Positions 55,106 to 62,682 of a stretch of 64,000 nt of DNA are shown in pieces. Numbering within the stretch: position 1 is the first letter of the stretch; each line of letters opens with the position of its first letter. The position numbers and the translations under genes were made by a program. The notes beneath the pieces are model-generated. The model saw only the letters and a list, made by a program, of their open reading frames with translations. It was not told where the DNA came from and did no database searches. Origin of the DNA: CBDFGS01 sp965247255. Lineage in GTDB: Bacteria > Chloroflexota > Dehalococcoidia > Lucifugimonadales > CAUZJF01. The stretch is from NCBI GenBank assembly GCA_965247255.1, contig CBDFGS010000010.1, positions 310,001 through 374,000 of the forward strand, in the 5' to 3' direction.

Positions 55106-56497
55106 TTGAATAAACACCTAGTACTCGGTCTGTACTTCTACCCGCGCGGCGGTTCGGCGCAGGTTGTGCGCTACCTCGCCAGCCGTCTCAAGAGATCGCT
55201 GAGCACCCACCTTTATACGGGTTCGCTCGGCGAAGCGGGTGCGCTAACGCATGCGGGCACTTTTTTCGCTGGGCTGGACCCCGCCGTGATGGACTACACT
55301 GAGGCCGACCTTGTGTGGCGAGATGGCGGCGACCCGTTGCGCGCGGACCCGCCTATGCAAGGGTCACTTGAAGACCGTGCCGGAGTCGCCGATACCTTCC
55401 TGGCCAAGCTGAGTCCTGAGCTGGCGGGCCGGCAGGTCTCGGCATGGCGAGACCTCTTTTCGCTGGAAGAAGGCGAACCCGACATCGTCCATCTCAATCA
55501 CCTGACTCCCATGCACTCCGCCGCTTTCGATCTCTGGAGCGGGGCCAGCGTCGTGACCCACATTCACGGCACCGAGCTCAAGATGATTGAGACCATTCGC
55601 GCAACGAGCGGGCTGACGTTTGGCGATTGGTGGACCGATCAGATGCGAGCGAGCGCAGACCGGTCAGACCTGCTCATTACGATATCCCCACACGATCGAG
55701 ACCTGGCTCTCGAGCTTCTCTCTGTCCCGGAGAGCAAGGTCGTGACGATTCCTAACGGCGTCGATGTGGACATTTTCCGGCCACGCGACATGAGTGACGA
55801 TGACAGAATCGCACACTGGAAAAGATGGCTCGTCACCGAGCCACAGGGGTGGACGCCGAACGGAAGTCCGGGCAGCATCCGGTACTCTGATGAGGACCTC
55901 GCACCCTTCCACAACCCCGATGGCTCGCTCGCTCCGATTCTGATTTTCGTAGGACGGTTCACGTCGTTCAAGCGTGTTGACGTGCTTCTCGATGCATACG
56001 AGATGCTTCGAGCTGAGTCGAAACAGGCAGCGCCGCTCGTAATCTGGGGAGGATTCCCCGGGGAATGGGAGGGCGAGCACCCCTACCAAACCGTAAAACA
56101 GCGAGGCATCGAAGGCGTCTTCTTCGCCGGCTGGCGCGGCCATGACGAACTCCCCCTGGCATTGGCGTCGGCCGACGTTTTCGTGGCGCCCAGTGTCGAC
56201 GAGCCCTTTGGACAGGTGTACCTGGAGGCCATGTCGTGTGGGTTGCCCGTAATCGCTACTTCGACGGGTGGGCCCCTATCCTTCGTAAACGTCGAGCCTG
56301 AACGAGAGACCGGATGGCTCGTGAAGCCGGGTGATGCTCAATCTCTAATGTCCGCAATGGCTGCGGCCGTGGAGGACAGGGGGCTGCGAGAGGCACGCGG
56401 GCGCAACTCACGCATATACGTGACGCGTGAGTATTCCTGGGACAAGATAAGCGATCAAGTACTCGAGGCGTACGATCTAGTTCTCGCGCAACGATAA
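55106..56497 (+). CDS. GT4-type glycosyltransferase
   Basis: 463 residues with a TTG start. A GT-B fold: N-terminal acceptor domain (LGLYFYPRGGSAQVVRYLASRLKR, then DIVHLNHLTPMHS and THIHGTELKM) and C-terminal nucleotide-sugar domain (ILIFVGRFTSFKRVDVLLDAYEML, then DEPFGQVYLEAMSCGLPVIATS near residue 365 with the GT4 E-x7-E motif). A cytoplasmic or membrane-associated retaining glycosyltransferase for envelope polysaccharide or glycolipid. The acceptor is unknown. It is followed 30 bp on by a DUF72 gene. Confidence 0.9.
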   Translation: MNKHLVLGLYFYPRGGSAQVVRYLASRLKRSLSTHLYTGSLGEAGALTHAGTFFAGLDPAVMDYTEADLVWRDGGDPLRADPPMQGSLEDRAGVADTFLAKLSPELAGRQVSAWRDLFSLEEGEPDIVHLNHLTPMHSAAFDLWSGASVVTHIHGTELKMIETIRATSGLTFGDWWTDQMRASADRSDLLITISPHDRDLALELLSVPESKVVTIPNGVDVDIFRPRDMSDDDRIAHWKRWLVTEPQGWTPNGSPGSIRYSDEDLAPFHNPDGSLAPILIFVGRFTSFKRVDVLLDAYEMLRAESKQAAPLVIWGGFPGEWEGEHPYQTVKQRGIEGVFFAGWRGHDELPLALASADVFVAPSVDEPFGQVYLEAMSCGLPVIATSTGGPLSFVNVEPERETGWLVKPGDAQSLMSAMAAAVEDRGLREARGRNSRIYVTREYSWDKISDQVLEAYDLVLAQR

Positions 56498-56529
56498 CGG
56501 CGAGTACGGCCAGCGCAAGTCTAAACACA

Positions 56530-57234
56530 ATGATCAGAATCGGAACGTCCGGCTACAACTACCCAGAATGGAAGGGGACGTTCTACCCCAAAGACCTGCC
56601 AGCCTCGAAGATGCTGCGATTCTACGCGGAGAGATTCACTACCGTCGAGATCAACTACACCTTCTACCGCATGCCCAGCGAGAAGACCCTTTCCAACTGG
56701 GACAGTGAGACGCCCTCGGATTTCGCTTTCACCCTCAAAGCGTCAAGACGCATCACGCATCAGAACCCGCTAAAGGACAAAGAGGAGACGGTGAGGGTGC
56801 TTTTGTCCCGTGCGCAAGTCCTGGGGCCCAAGCTAGCGCTCGTACTGTTCCAGCTGCCGCCTTACTTTAGAAAGGACCTCGATACGCTCGAATCGTTCCT
56901 TGAGACGCTTCCCTCCAAAGCCCGCGCCGCCTTCGAGTTCCGGCACCGATCCTGGATGTCGGACGACGTGTTCACACTTCTGAGGGATAGGAACCTGGCC
57001 CTTTGCATCACGGACAGCGAGAAGCTCACGACGCCAGTCGTGAATACTGCCGACTTCAGCTACTATCGCCTGCGAGACGAAGGGTACGACGAGCACGACA
57101 TAGCCGGTTGGGCCGAGAAGATCAAGGCCAACTCACCTACATCGGGGGACGTCTTTGTGTATTTCAAACACGAAGAAGAGGGAAAGGGTGCAGAGTTCGC
57201 CAAGCTCCTAAGCGAGCACCTGGGGCAGGCCTAG
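56530..57234 (+). CDS. DUF72 family protein
   Basis: A 234-residue TIM-barrel-like protein of unknown enzymatic role. IRIGTSGYNYPEWKGTFYP, FTTVEINYTFYRMPSEKTLSNWDSETPSDFAFTLKASRRITH, LVLFQLPPYFRKD and FEFRHRSWMSDDV are the characteristic DUF72 (YecE-like) blocks in order and at full length. It lies 32 bp after the glycosyltransferase on the same strand, so the two probably share a transcript. Confidence 0.93.
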   Translation: MIRIGTSGYNYPEWKGTFYPKDLPASKMLRFYAERFTTVEINYTFYRMPSEKTLSNWDSETPSDFAFTLKASRRITHQNPLKDKEETVRVLLSRAQVLGPKLALVLFQLPPYFRKDLDTLESFLETLPSKARAAFEFRHRSWMSDDVFTLLRDRNLALCITDSEKLTTPVVNTADFSYYRLRDEGYDEHDIAGWAEKIKANSPTSGDVFVYFKHEEEGKGAEFAKLLSEHLGQA

Positions 57235-57283
57235 CGCCCGCGCTGCTGATTCAGCTCTGTGTGGCGGAACAACGCCCGACCCT

Positions 57284-58180
57284 CTACGGCCCTCCCTCCA
57301 ATAGGCTCACAATCAGCGTCTTCGCTCGCTCCGCGTCCACTTCAAGCGCGGCCTTAACGGGGCCACCCCCGTAACGCGCGACGGTCCTGCCAAGCTCCGC
57401 GCCGTGGTCAGTCACGACGCGGACCTCAGCCTGCTTGTAGCCGAGAAGGTCAGGCTCGATAGCCGCGGCAACGGCCAAGGGGTCGCAAAGATCGTACCAG
57501 CCGCGCACTTCCCTTTTGAACCAGCTACGCAGGACCCGGTCGGTTAACCTCGCCGACATTGACGAGCCCTCGACCCACGAGAGGTCCGCGCTGGTCACGA
57601 TCGTCTGCTTGCACACGTCTAGGGGCACCAGCGTGATCGGGGTCCCCGACGATAAGACCTGATCGGCGGCCACCGGGTCGTTGTAGATGTTGAACTCGGC
57701 GTACTGAGTGACGTTTCCCTCGGTCTGCAGTGCGCCGCCCATAACGATTAGCTCCCGGGTCCACTGCGCCAGCCGGGGCTCTTTGGCCAGGGCAATGGCG
57801 ATGTTGGTCAGCGGGCCCAGCGCGACGATCACGATCTGACCACGCGACTCAGAGACTAAACGCACGATAAGCTCCGGCGCCCGCATTTGATGCGGTCTCG
57901 AAGCAGGCGCTGGGAGGCGCACCCCGAGCCCGGCTGGCCCGTGGAAGTCGTAGCCGTAGCGGAATCTCCCCCGGATGGGCCGCGACGCCCCGCGGTATAC
58001 CGGCACAGTGGCGCCCAGATACTCGATGAGGCGAAGCGTGTTTCGGGTGGTGTCCGCCAGGGTCGCGTTGCCGCCAACCGTCGTTAGGCCCACGACGTCG
58101 ACGTCCCTGGAGTTTAGCTCCATCATCAGAGCGATGGCGTCGTCGGTGCCGGGGTCTGTGTCGATGATTGCTTTGATGAT
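57284..58180 (-). CDS. Inosine-uridine-preferring nucleoside hydrolase
   Basis: About 298 residues of recognisable enzyme beginning IIKAIIDTDPGTDDAIALMM, the Ca-binding DxDxxxDD signature, with LGPLTNIAIAL, GGNVT-like and DPLAVAAAI motifs. It hydrolyses ribonucleosides to base and ribose. The frame is open to 58390, but the upstream 70 codons run through the palindrome at 58213-58233 and into the epimerase gene, so they are not the true N-terminus. No ATG, GTG or TTG exists between the epimerase stop and IIKA, only ATC codons at 58180 and 58177. The start is therefore uncertain. Confidence 0.85.
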   Translation of the reverse strand: MIKAIIDTDPGTDDAIALMMELNSRDVDVVGLTTVGGNATLADTTRNTLRLIEYLGATVPVYRGASRPIRGRFRYGYDFHGPAGLGVRLPAPASRPHQMRAPELIVRLVSESRGQIVIVALGPLTNIAIALAKEPRLAQWTRELIVMGGALQTEGNVTQYAEFNIYNDPVAADQVLSSGTPITLVPLDVCKQTIVTSADLSWVEGSSMSARLTDRVLRSWFKREVRGWYDLCDPLAVAAAIEPDLLGYKQAEVRVVTDHGAELGRTVARYGGGPVKAALEVDAERAKTLIVSLLEGGP

Positions 58181-58212
58181 GCGTCCTCGCGTTCCTGTTC
58201 GACCCTGTTGGC

Positions 58213-58233
58213 GGGCGGGTTTAAAACCCGCCC
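58213..58233. repeat. Intergenic palindrome GGGCGGGTTT/AAACCCGCCC
   Basis: GGGCGGGTTT (58213-58222), one A and AAACCCGCCC (58224-58233) form a perfect 10-bp inverted repeat immediately after the epimerase stop codon. This looks like a dispersed intergenic repeat that may act as terminator. Its insertion could have removed the start of the next gene. Confidence 0.7.
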
Positions 58234-59184
58234 CTACACCCAGCGATGCGCGAACTCCTCCAAGGCCTCGCGGGATGACCGGAACGTGATCCCCAACTCC
58301 TGCTTGATCTTCTCGGTGCTGGCAGTCCAGCGGTACCGGATAAGATCGAGCCCGGCCGCCGGCGAGTCTGACTGTAGCCTCAGCGCCCACGCCGCCGCTG
58401 TAACGCCGTAAAGCAGCGGCGCCGGCAGAGTGAACAGAGGGCGCTTCAGGATTCCGGCGGCCTCGCGCCAGTCGACGGCGCCATCTCCAGCCACGTTATA
58501 GACTCCTGGCGCGCCTCCAAGCAGCCAGCGCACTATGACCTCAGCCAGGTCGTCTTCGTGAAGGAACTGCATTGGCGGGCCATCACCCTTGAACGCGACA
58601 AGAAACGGCCTGCGAAGCGCCTCGGCGACGTAGTTGTCCGCGCCCGGCCCCAGCACAGGGCAACCGCGAAGTATGCTGATGGCAGTTCCTGGGCGCTCGC
58701 CGGCAAAGTCGCCGAAGAGCAATTCCGAGGCCACCTTGTCCTCGCTATACTGGTACCCTTTCAGCGGCCTAGGATCGGCGTCCTCCGTGAGCATCTCCGG
58801 GTTGTCCTCGTGGGCGCCGTAGACGGTGGTGCTGCTAAGGTATACGAGGCGCTTCACGTCCGCGGCAGCGCATGCCTCGAGCAGGTTCCTCGTCCCACCG
58901 ACGTTCACTCGCCTTGCCGCTTCGCGGTCCCTGCCGGGCCTCATGACGTATGCCAGGTGGACCGCGGCGTCGATACCGTGACGAGAAAGCACTTGGGGAA
59001 ATGGGTCAGATACGTCGTGCTCTACGAACCTGACGTTCTCCCACGAAGCGCCGGGAGGGGGAGGCCGAATGTCGATAGCGAGAACGCTTTCGACTCCGGT
59101 CTCGGCGTTCAAGCGGCTGAGGAGCCGACGCCCGATGTATCCGGATGCGCCGGTGAGGGCTATCCGAAGTGCAGCATCACTCAT
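58234..59184 (-). CDS. NAD-dependent epimerase/dehydratase (extended SDR)
   Basis: 316 residues from ATG 59184 (MSDAALRIALTGASGYIGRRLL). The frame is open to 59235 but that leader has no SDR character. The Rossmann motif is TGASGYIG. SSTTVYGAH and YQYSEDK give the Ser and YxxxK catalytic residues, and VNVGGTRNLLEACAA is typical of nucleotide-sugar epimerases. The start overlaps the upstream DUF6379 stop by 8 bp. It is part of the leftward sugar cluster aldolase-DUF6379-epimerase-nucleoside hydrolase. Confidence 0.88.
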   Translation of the reverse strand: MSDAALRIALTGASGYIGRRLLSRLNAETGVESVLAIDIRPPPPGASWENVRFVEHDVSDPFPQVLSRHGIDAAVHLAYVMRPGRDREAARRVNVGGTRNLLEACAAADVKRLVYLSSTTVYGAHEDNPEMLTEDADPRPLKGYQYSEDKVASELLFGDFAGERPGTAISILRGCPVLGPGADNYVAEALRRPFLVAFKGDGPPMQFLHEDDLAEVIVRWLLGGAPGVYNVAGDGAVDWREAAGILKRPLFTLPAPLLYGVTAAAWALRLQSDSPAAGLDLIRYRWTASTEKIKQELGITFRSSREALEEFAHRWV

Positions 59185-59548
59185 CCGCCGCGACATCGGT
59201 AAAGTCGAAACGCAGGGTCCCGATCCCCGGCACATCGAAGGCCATCTCGATCTTATGTGCGCCGGGCTGCAGCTTCACTCCCGCGACCCACACCGTAATG
59301 GCCTTGTGCATCGCCAACGTAAATGGGCTATCGGAAGAGACGTCGGCGAACGAGGACTCCTGGTCTTCCAGGCTGAAATAGGTGGAGTCGATCGCCAGTT
59401 CCTCGCCGTCTAGCTTGAGCGGCCACATCTTCTGTGCGTAGCCCGACCCGAGGCCATTCTTGAGCTGGAACTCGAAGCCGACGTAGGAGTTCCGAAGGCT
59501 CTCCTTGACGTATAGCCGCCTGAGCAGGAACCCTGGCACCGTTATCAT
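59177..59548 (-). CDS. DUF6379 (C-glycoside deglycosidase beta-subunit-like) protein
   Basis: A 123-residue small beta-sandwich-type protein. VPGFLLRRLYVKESLRNSYVGFEFQLKNGLGSG and DGEELAIDSTYFSLEDQ resemble the DUF6379 family, which includes the beta subunit of C-deglycosylation enzymes. The catalytic alpha subunit is a sugar-phosphate-isomerase-like TIM barrel, which I do not see here. It overlaps the epimerase start and lies 33 bp after the class II aldolase. Confidence 0.7.
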   Translation of the reverse strand: MITVPGFLLRRLYVKESLRNSYVGFEFQLKNGLGSGYAQKMWPLKLDGEELAIDSTYFSLEDQESSFADVSSDSPFTLAMHKAITVWVAGVKLQPGAHKIEMAFDVPGIGTLRFDFTDVAADE

Positions 59549-59581
59549 GATGAGAGAATCACCCCAATCGGCGAGTTTGTG

Positions 59582-60253
59582 TTAGTTTGCGGGGTGTCCG
59601 GGCCCGCGCATCGCGAAGATGGCCGCCTCTGCCGCCACGGCATCTTCGGGAATCGTTCTGACTTCGCCAAGCAGCGAGGCGTACACGAATATCTGTGCCA
59701 CCCGTTCGGCCAGACGGCTGACCTCCAACGCCTCGCCAAGGTCGCGCCCAACGCCTACCGCGCCGTGGTTGCTCAGGATCACAGCGTTGCGGTCCTTAAG
59801 AGCTTCCTGGACGTTCCTCGCCAACTCCTCGCTGGAGGGGAACGCGTACTCAGCGACCTCGATGGCGCCGCCTATCGTCACCACCATCTCGTCGATGATC
59901 GGCGGAATCCGGAGTCCCGCAACAGCTGCGACACTGCCGAAGACGCCGTGGGTGTGAATCACCGCGCCGACGTCCGGCCTGGCCTCGTAGATAGCGATGT
60001 GCATTAGCGACTCTGAAGACGGAGGGAGCGTGCCTTGTACCGGCTCTACCTCGAGGTCGACCACCACAACGTCTTCCACGCCGAGGCTTCCGTAAGGCAC
60101 CCCTGTTGGCGTTATGGCGAACAGCTCGCGTGAATCAGACGTGCCGAGGCGTTTGCTGACGTTGCCGCTGACGCTCGTGCTCAGCCCCAACTCCTCCATA
60201 CGCCGAGCCGTCTCGGCCACTTCCCGCCTGTCGTCGCGCCAAGGGTCGCTCAT
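59582..60253 (-). CDS. Class II aldolase/adducin family protein
   Basis: 223 residues from ATG 60253 (MSDPWRDDRREVAETARRM). The frame is open to 60286. A Zn-dependent aldolase-like fold: VSGNVSKRL (substrate phosphate loop), AVIHTHGVFGSVAA (metal His-x-His) and VILSNHGAVGVGRDLGEALEVSRLAERVAQI. It resembles L-fuculose/L-ribulose-phosphate-type enzymes of aldolase class II and is probably the first gene of the leftward sugar cluster. The substrate is unknown. Confidence 0.9.
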   Translation of the reverse strand: MSDPWRDDRREVAETARRMEELGLSTSVSGNVSKRLGTSDSRELFAITPTGVPYGSLGVEDVVVVDLEVEPVQGTLPPSSESLMHIAIYEARPDVGAVIHTHGVFGSVAAVAGLRIPPIIDEMVVTIGGAIEVAEYAFPSSEELARNVQEALKDRNAVILSNHGAVGVGRDLGEALEVSRLAERVAQIFVYASLLGEVRTIPEDAVAAEAAIFAMRGPGHPAN

Positions 60254-60433
60254 CTCGCTAGGTCCCAGCCTCCACACCCCTATCATGCCGCTTTGGCTAG
60301 TTGCCGCGCAACGCTGCTGCCGTCCCTCATTTGCTCGGATTCAACCCTCCGGAGAAGCTAACGTCTAGCGCTGGTAAAGGTGATAACGAATGTATAGGGT
60401 GGGGGGTCGGGGCGTGCGGTTTGGTAGCCAGCC

Positions 60434-60799
60434 ATGAAACGAGCTTGGAAGACGGATCCCGAGCTGTGGGCGAGACTTAAGCCTATCGCCCGAGAGATGA
60501 GGCGCCAACCAACAGCGACGGAAGATGTTCTTTGGCGCCGACTTCGCAATCGGCAACTCAACGGCCACAAGTTTCGCCGTCAACACTCCATCGACCGCTT
60601 TATCGTGGACTTCTATTGCGCTGACGCCAAACTGGTGGTCGAGGTCGATGGTCCCGTGCATCAATACACCCACGACCAGGACCTACTAAGACACCAGTAC
60701 TAGGAAAGTCTTGGCCTGACGGTGCTCCATTTCAAAGTTAAGGAGGTGGAGGGAGCGATGGAGTCCGTCATCGCCAGAATCGCCGAAGCATTACAATGA
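60434..60799 (+). pseudogene. DUF559 endonuclease-like gene with internal stop
   Basis: The 89-codon first part (MKRAWKTDPELWARLKPIAREMRRQPTATEDVLWRRLRNRQLNGHKFRRQHSIDRFIVDFY...VVEVDG) is a DUF559/Vsr-like nuclease fold with the characteristic RLRNRQL and DFYCADAKLVVEVDG. A TAG at 60701-60703 interrupts it. The same frame continues as SLGLTVLHFKVKEVEGAMESVIARIAEALQ to TGA 60797, exactly the usual family end. One base change in a sense codon would explain the stop. It is a nonsense pseudogene. Confidence 0.88.
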
Positions 60800-60827
60800 T
60801 GGTCATCTCAGTGACCGTTCGAACAAA

Positions 60828-60911
60828 ACCTCACCCCCGTTGAGGGCGTCCGGCAGTCTTACTGTCTTGCCCGCTCTCCGTAGCTACGGAGAGCGGGTTT
60901 GGGGGTGAGGT
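60828..60911. repeat. Large inverted repeat, MITE-like or structured leader
   Basis: An outer 11-bp arm pair ACCTCACCCCC (60828-60838) and GGGGGTGAGGT (60901-60911) encloses a perfect 14-bp palindrome CCCGCTCTCCGTAG/CTACGGAGAGCGGG (60870-60897). The unit of about 84 bp sits between the DUF559 pseudogene and the TTG of the next gene. It could be a small dispersed repeat. Confidence 0.65.
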
Positions 60912-60932
60912 CAAACACCAGAAGCAACTACC

Positions 60933-62537
60933 TTGACCAAAACAAGACAACCCCCCCCTGACTACGGGATCATCTACAACTGGGACGGCGGCGCCCACAG
61001 CTACTCGGAGTACCCGCAGTCGGTCGACCAGCTTCTTGACCTCGTCTTCGCCCCGCTGGAGGACACGCAGGTCGGCGCGCTGTTCTGGTGCATCGGCGAG
61101 GATGAGGCGAGGTGGCCATCCGCCGCCATGCCCATGATCGGCGAAGCGGAGGAGCGGCGCTACGGCCTGGTCCGGAACATGCGCCGCGCCGAGGGCATCC
61201 GTGCGATGTTCGAACGCGGCGACGATCCTTACGCGGCGATGGTCAAGCGCGGGCACGACATGGGAATCCACGTCTACTGCTCCATCAGGATGAACGACAA
61301 CCACTTCTGGTCGGACAAGGCGAGGCGGGAGCCATCTCTCAAACCTGAGGACATGGCCAAGACGGTGCGCCCGGGCCTCTCACAGCTCCGGAAAGACCAC
61401 CCGGAATGGGTGCTGGGAATTGGCAATGCCCCTCGTTGGGCCGCGACATCCTGGAATATGGCCATTCCCGAGGTCAGAGAGATGCGGCTCCAACATGTCA
61501 CCGAGGCCTGCCACCTCGCCGACTGGGACGGCGTGGAGCTCGACTGGCAGCGCCACGCGTTCCATCTCCCGGAGGACGACGCGCACCGCCTCAGGTACAC
61601 GCTTACAGACCTGCAACGCGCCGTCCGCAGAATGACCGACCGGATAGCTGTGGAGCGTGGCAGCGCTTTCTTCGTTTCGGTGCGTGTGGGCGCGTCGATG
61701 GAAACGTGTCGGCGGGCCGGTTATGACATTGAGGGGTGGGTCGAGGAGGCCTTGTGCGATATCGTGGGCACCAACGCCAACTCCGGCATCGATACGGGGG
61801 TGGAGATCGAGCGATTCCTGGCCCTGGCCAATGGAAATGCAATCAAGCTCTATCCCGGATTCGACAGCCACTGGGAGGGGGGCGGCGGACGCCTGGTCCC
61901 GGTCAGGGAGTGGATGGAGGCTTGGCACCGAGGTCTTGCCAAGGGTTATCGCGACCGCGGCGCTAGTGGAGTCCACATCTTCAACTGGCCCGCGACGGCT
62001 ACCTCGCGCCGCTCGTTTCTGACCACACTCGGCGCAACGGAGACCCTCGATAAGACCAACAAGGTCTACACGCCGGTCAAACGCTTCATACGCGCGAAAT
62101 CCGAGCTGCGCTACGGCGCCGAGCGGGACGACCGTCTCTTAGGAGAGCTGCCGGTAGCGCTGTACCCGACGCTAACGCACGACGGCCCCAGGTTCCACGT
62201 GCGGGTCCACGATGAGGTTGTGGCTGAGTCGAACGCGGGCGCTCTCGACAGCGTTGAGCTGCACCTGGAGTTGGAGGGCTTCTCAACAACCGATGAGGTC
62301 GAGGTCACGCTGGACGGCGAGATCCTGGGGCCGCCGACTCTACGCGACGCTGCCGCCGAGGACCCCAACGACCCCGCGGACGTTGGCGAGAGCAAGTGGG
62401 CGGTCTGGGCCTTGCGACCGGAGCAGGCCGACTGGGGCAATCACGAGGTCAAGGTGGTCTTGGTAGGGCGGGACCCTCGCCTAAGGCAATCGATCGTGGT
62501 CCAGAACGTCGAAGTCCACGTCAGATACCACGAATAA
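60933..62537 (+). CDS. Glycosyl-hydrolase-like protein (GHL10/DUF187-type)
   Basis: 534 residues with a TTG start. YGIIYNWDGGAHSYSEYPQSVDQLLD opens an (alpha/beta)8-type domain. WDGVELDWQRHAFHLPED (about residue 196) is the acidic active-site strand typical of GHL10/DUF187, and LYPGFDSHWEGG and GVHIFNWP follow. The last 150 residues are a beta-sandwich. There is no signal peptide, so it appears cytoplasmic, which is unusual for the family. It is convergent or independent of the leftward sugar cluster but fits the same sugar theme. Confidence 0.78.
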   Translation: MTKTRQPPPDYGIIYNWDGGAHSYSEYPQSVDQLLDLVFAPLEDTQVGALFWCIGEDEARWPSAAMPMIGEAEERRYGLVRNMRRAEGIRAMFERGDDPYAAMVKRGHDMGIHVYCSIRMNDNHFWSDKARREPSLKPEDMAKTVRPGLSQLRKDHPEWVLGIGNAPRWAATSWNMAIPEVREMRLQHVTEACHLADWDGVELDWQRHAFHLPEDDAHRLRYTLTDLQRAVRRMTDRIAVERGSAFFVSVRVGASMETCRRAGYDIEGWVEEALCDIVGTNANSGIDTGVEIERFLALANGNAIKLYPGFDSHWEGGGGRLVPVREWMEAWHRGLAKGYRDRGASGVHIFNWPATATSRRSFLTTLGATETLDKTNKVYTPVKRFIRAKSELRYGAERDDRLLGELPVALYPTLTHDGPRFHVRVHDEVVAESNAGALDSVELHLELEGFSTTDEVEVTLDGEILGPPTLRDAAAEDPNDPADVGESKWAVWALRPEQADWGNHEVKVVLVGRDPRLRQSIVVQNVEVHVRYHE

Positions 62538-62643
62538 GGCCTCGATAGCGTCTTTTGCCCCGGCGAACTGATGGGAACCGGCTTTGGCGAGGCTACGTCT
62601 CTTGATTGTTTGACCCCTCGGTTAATAGCGTCTACAATTGTTC

Positions 62644-62660
62644 TTGACTAAATTAATCAA
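62644..62660 (+). promoter_or_regulatory. Rrf2/IscR-type operator before sufB
   Basis: TTGACTAAATTAATCAA (62644-62660) is a 17-bp near-palindrome (7 of 8 symmetric pairs) resembling IscR type-1 / Rrf2 sites (TTGACT...AGTCAA). It lies 22 bp before the sufB start, overlapping any core promoter, so an Fe-S sensing repressor of the suf operon is likely. Confidence 0.6.
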
Positions 62661-62682
62661 CAATAGCATGGAGGCATCACGG

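Noticed and set aside
60701..60703. TAG readthrough (pyrrolysine or suppression) in the DUF559 gene
   Set aside because: TAG is used as an ordinary stop elsewhere in the window, and no downstream recoding element or pyl gene is visible.
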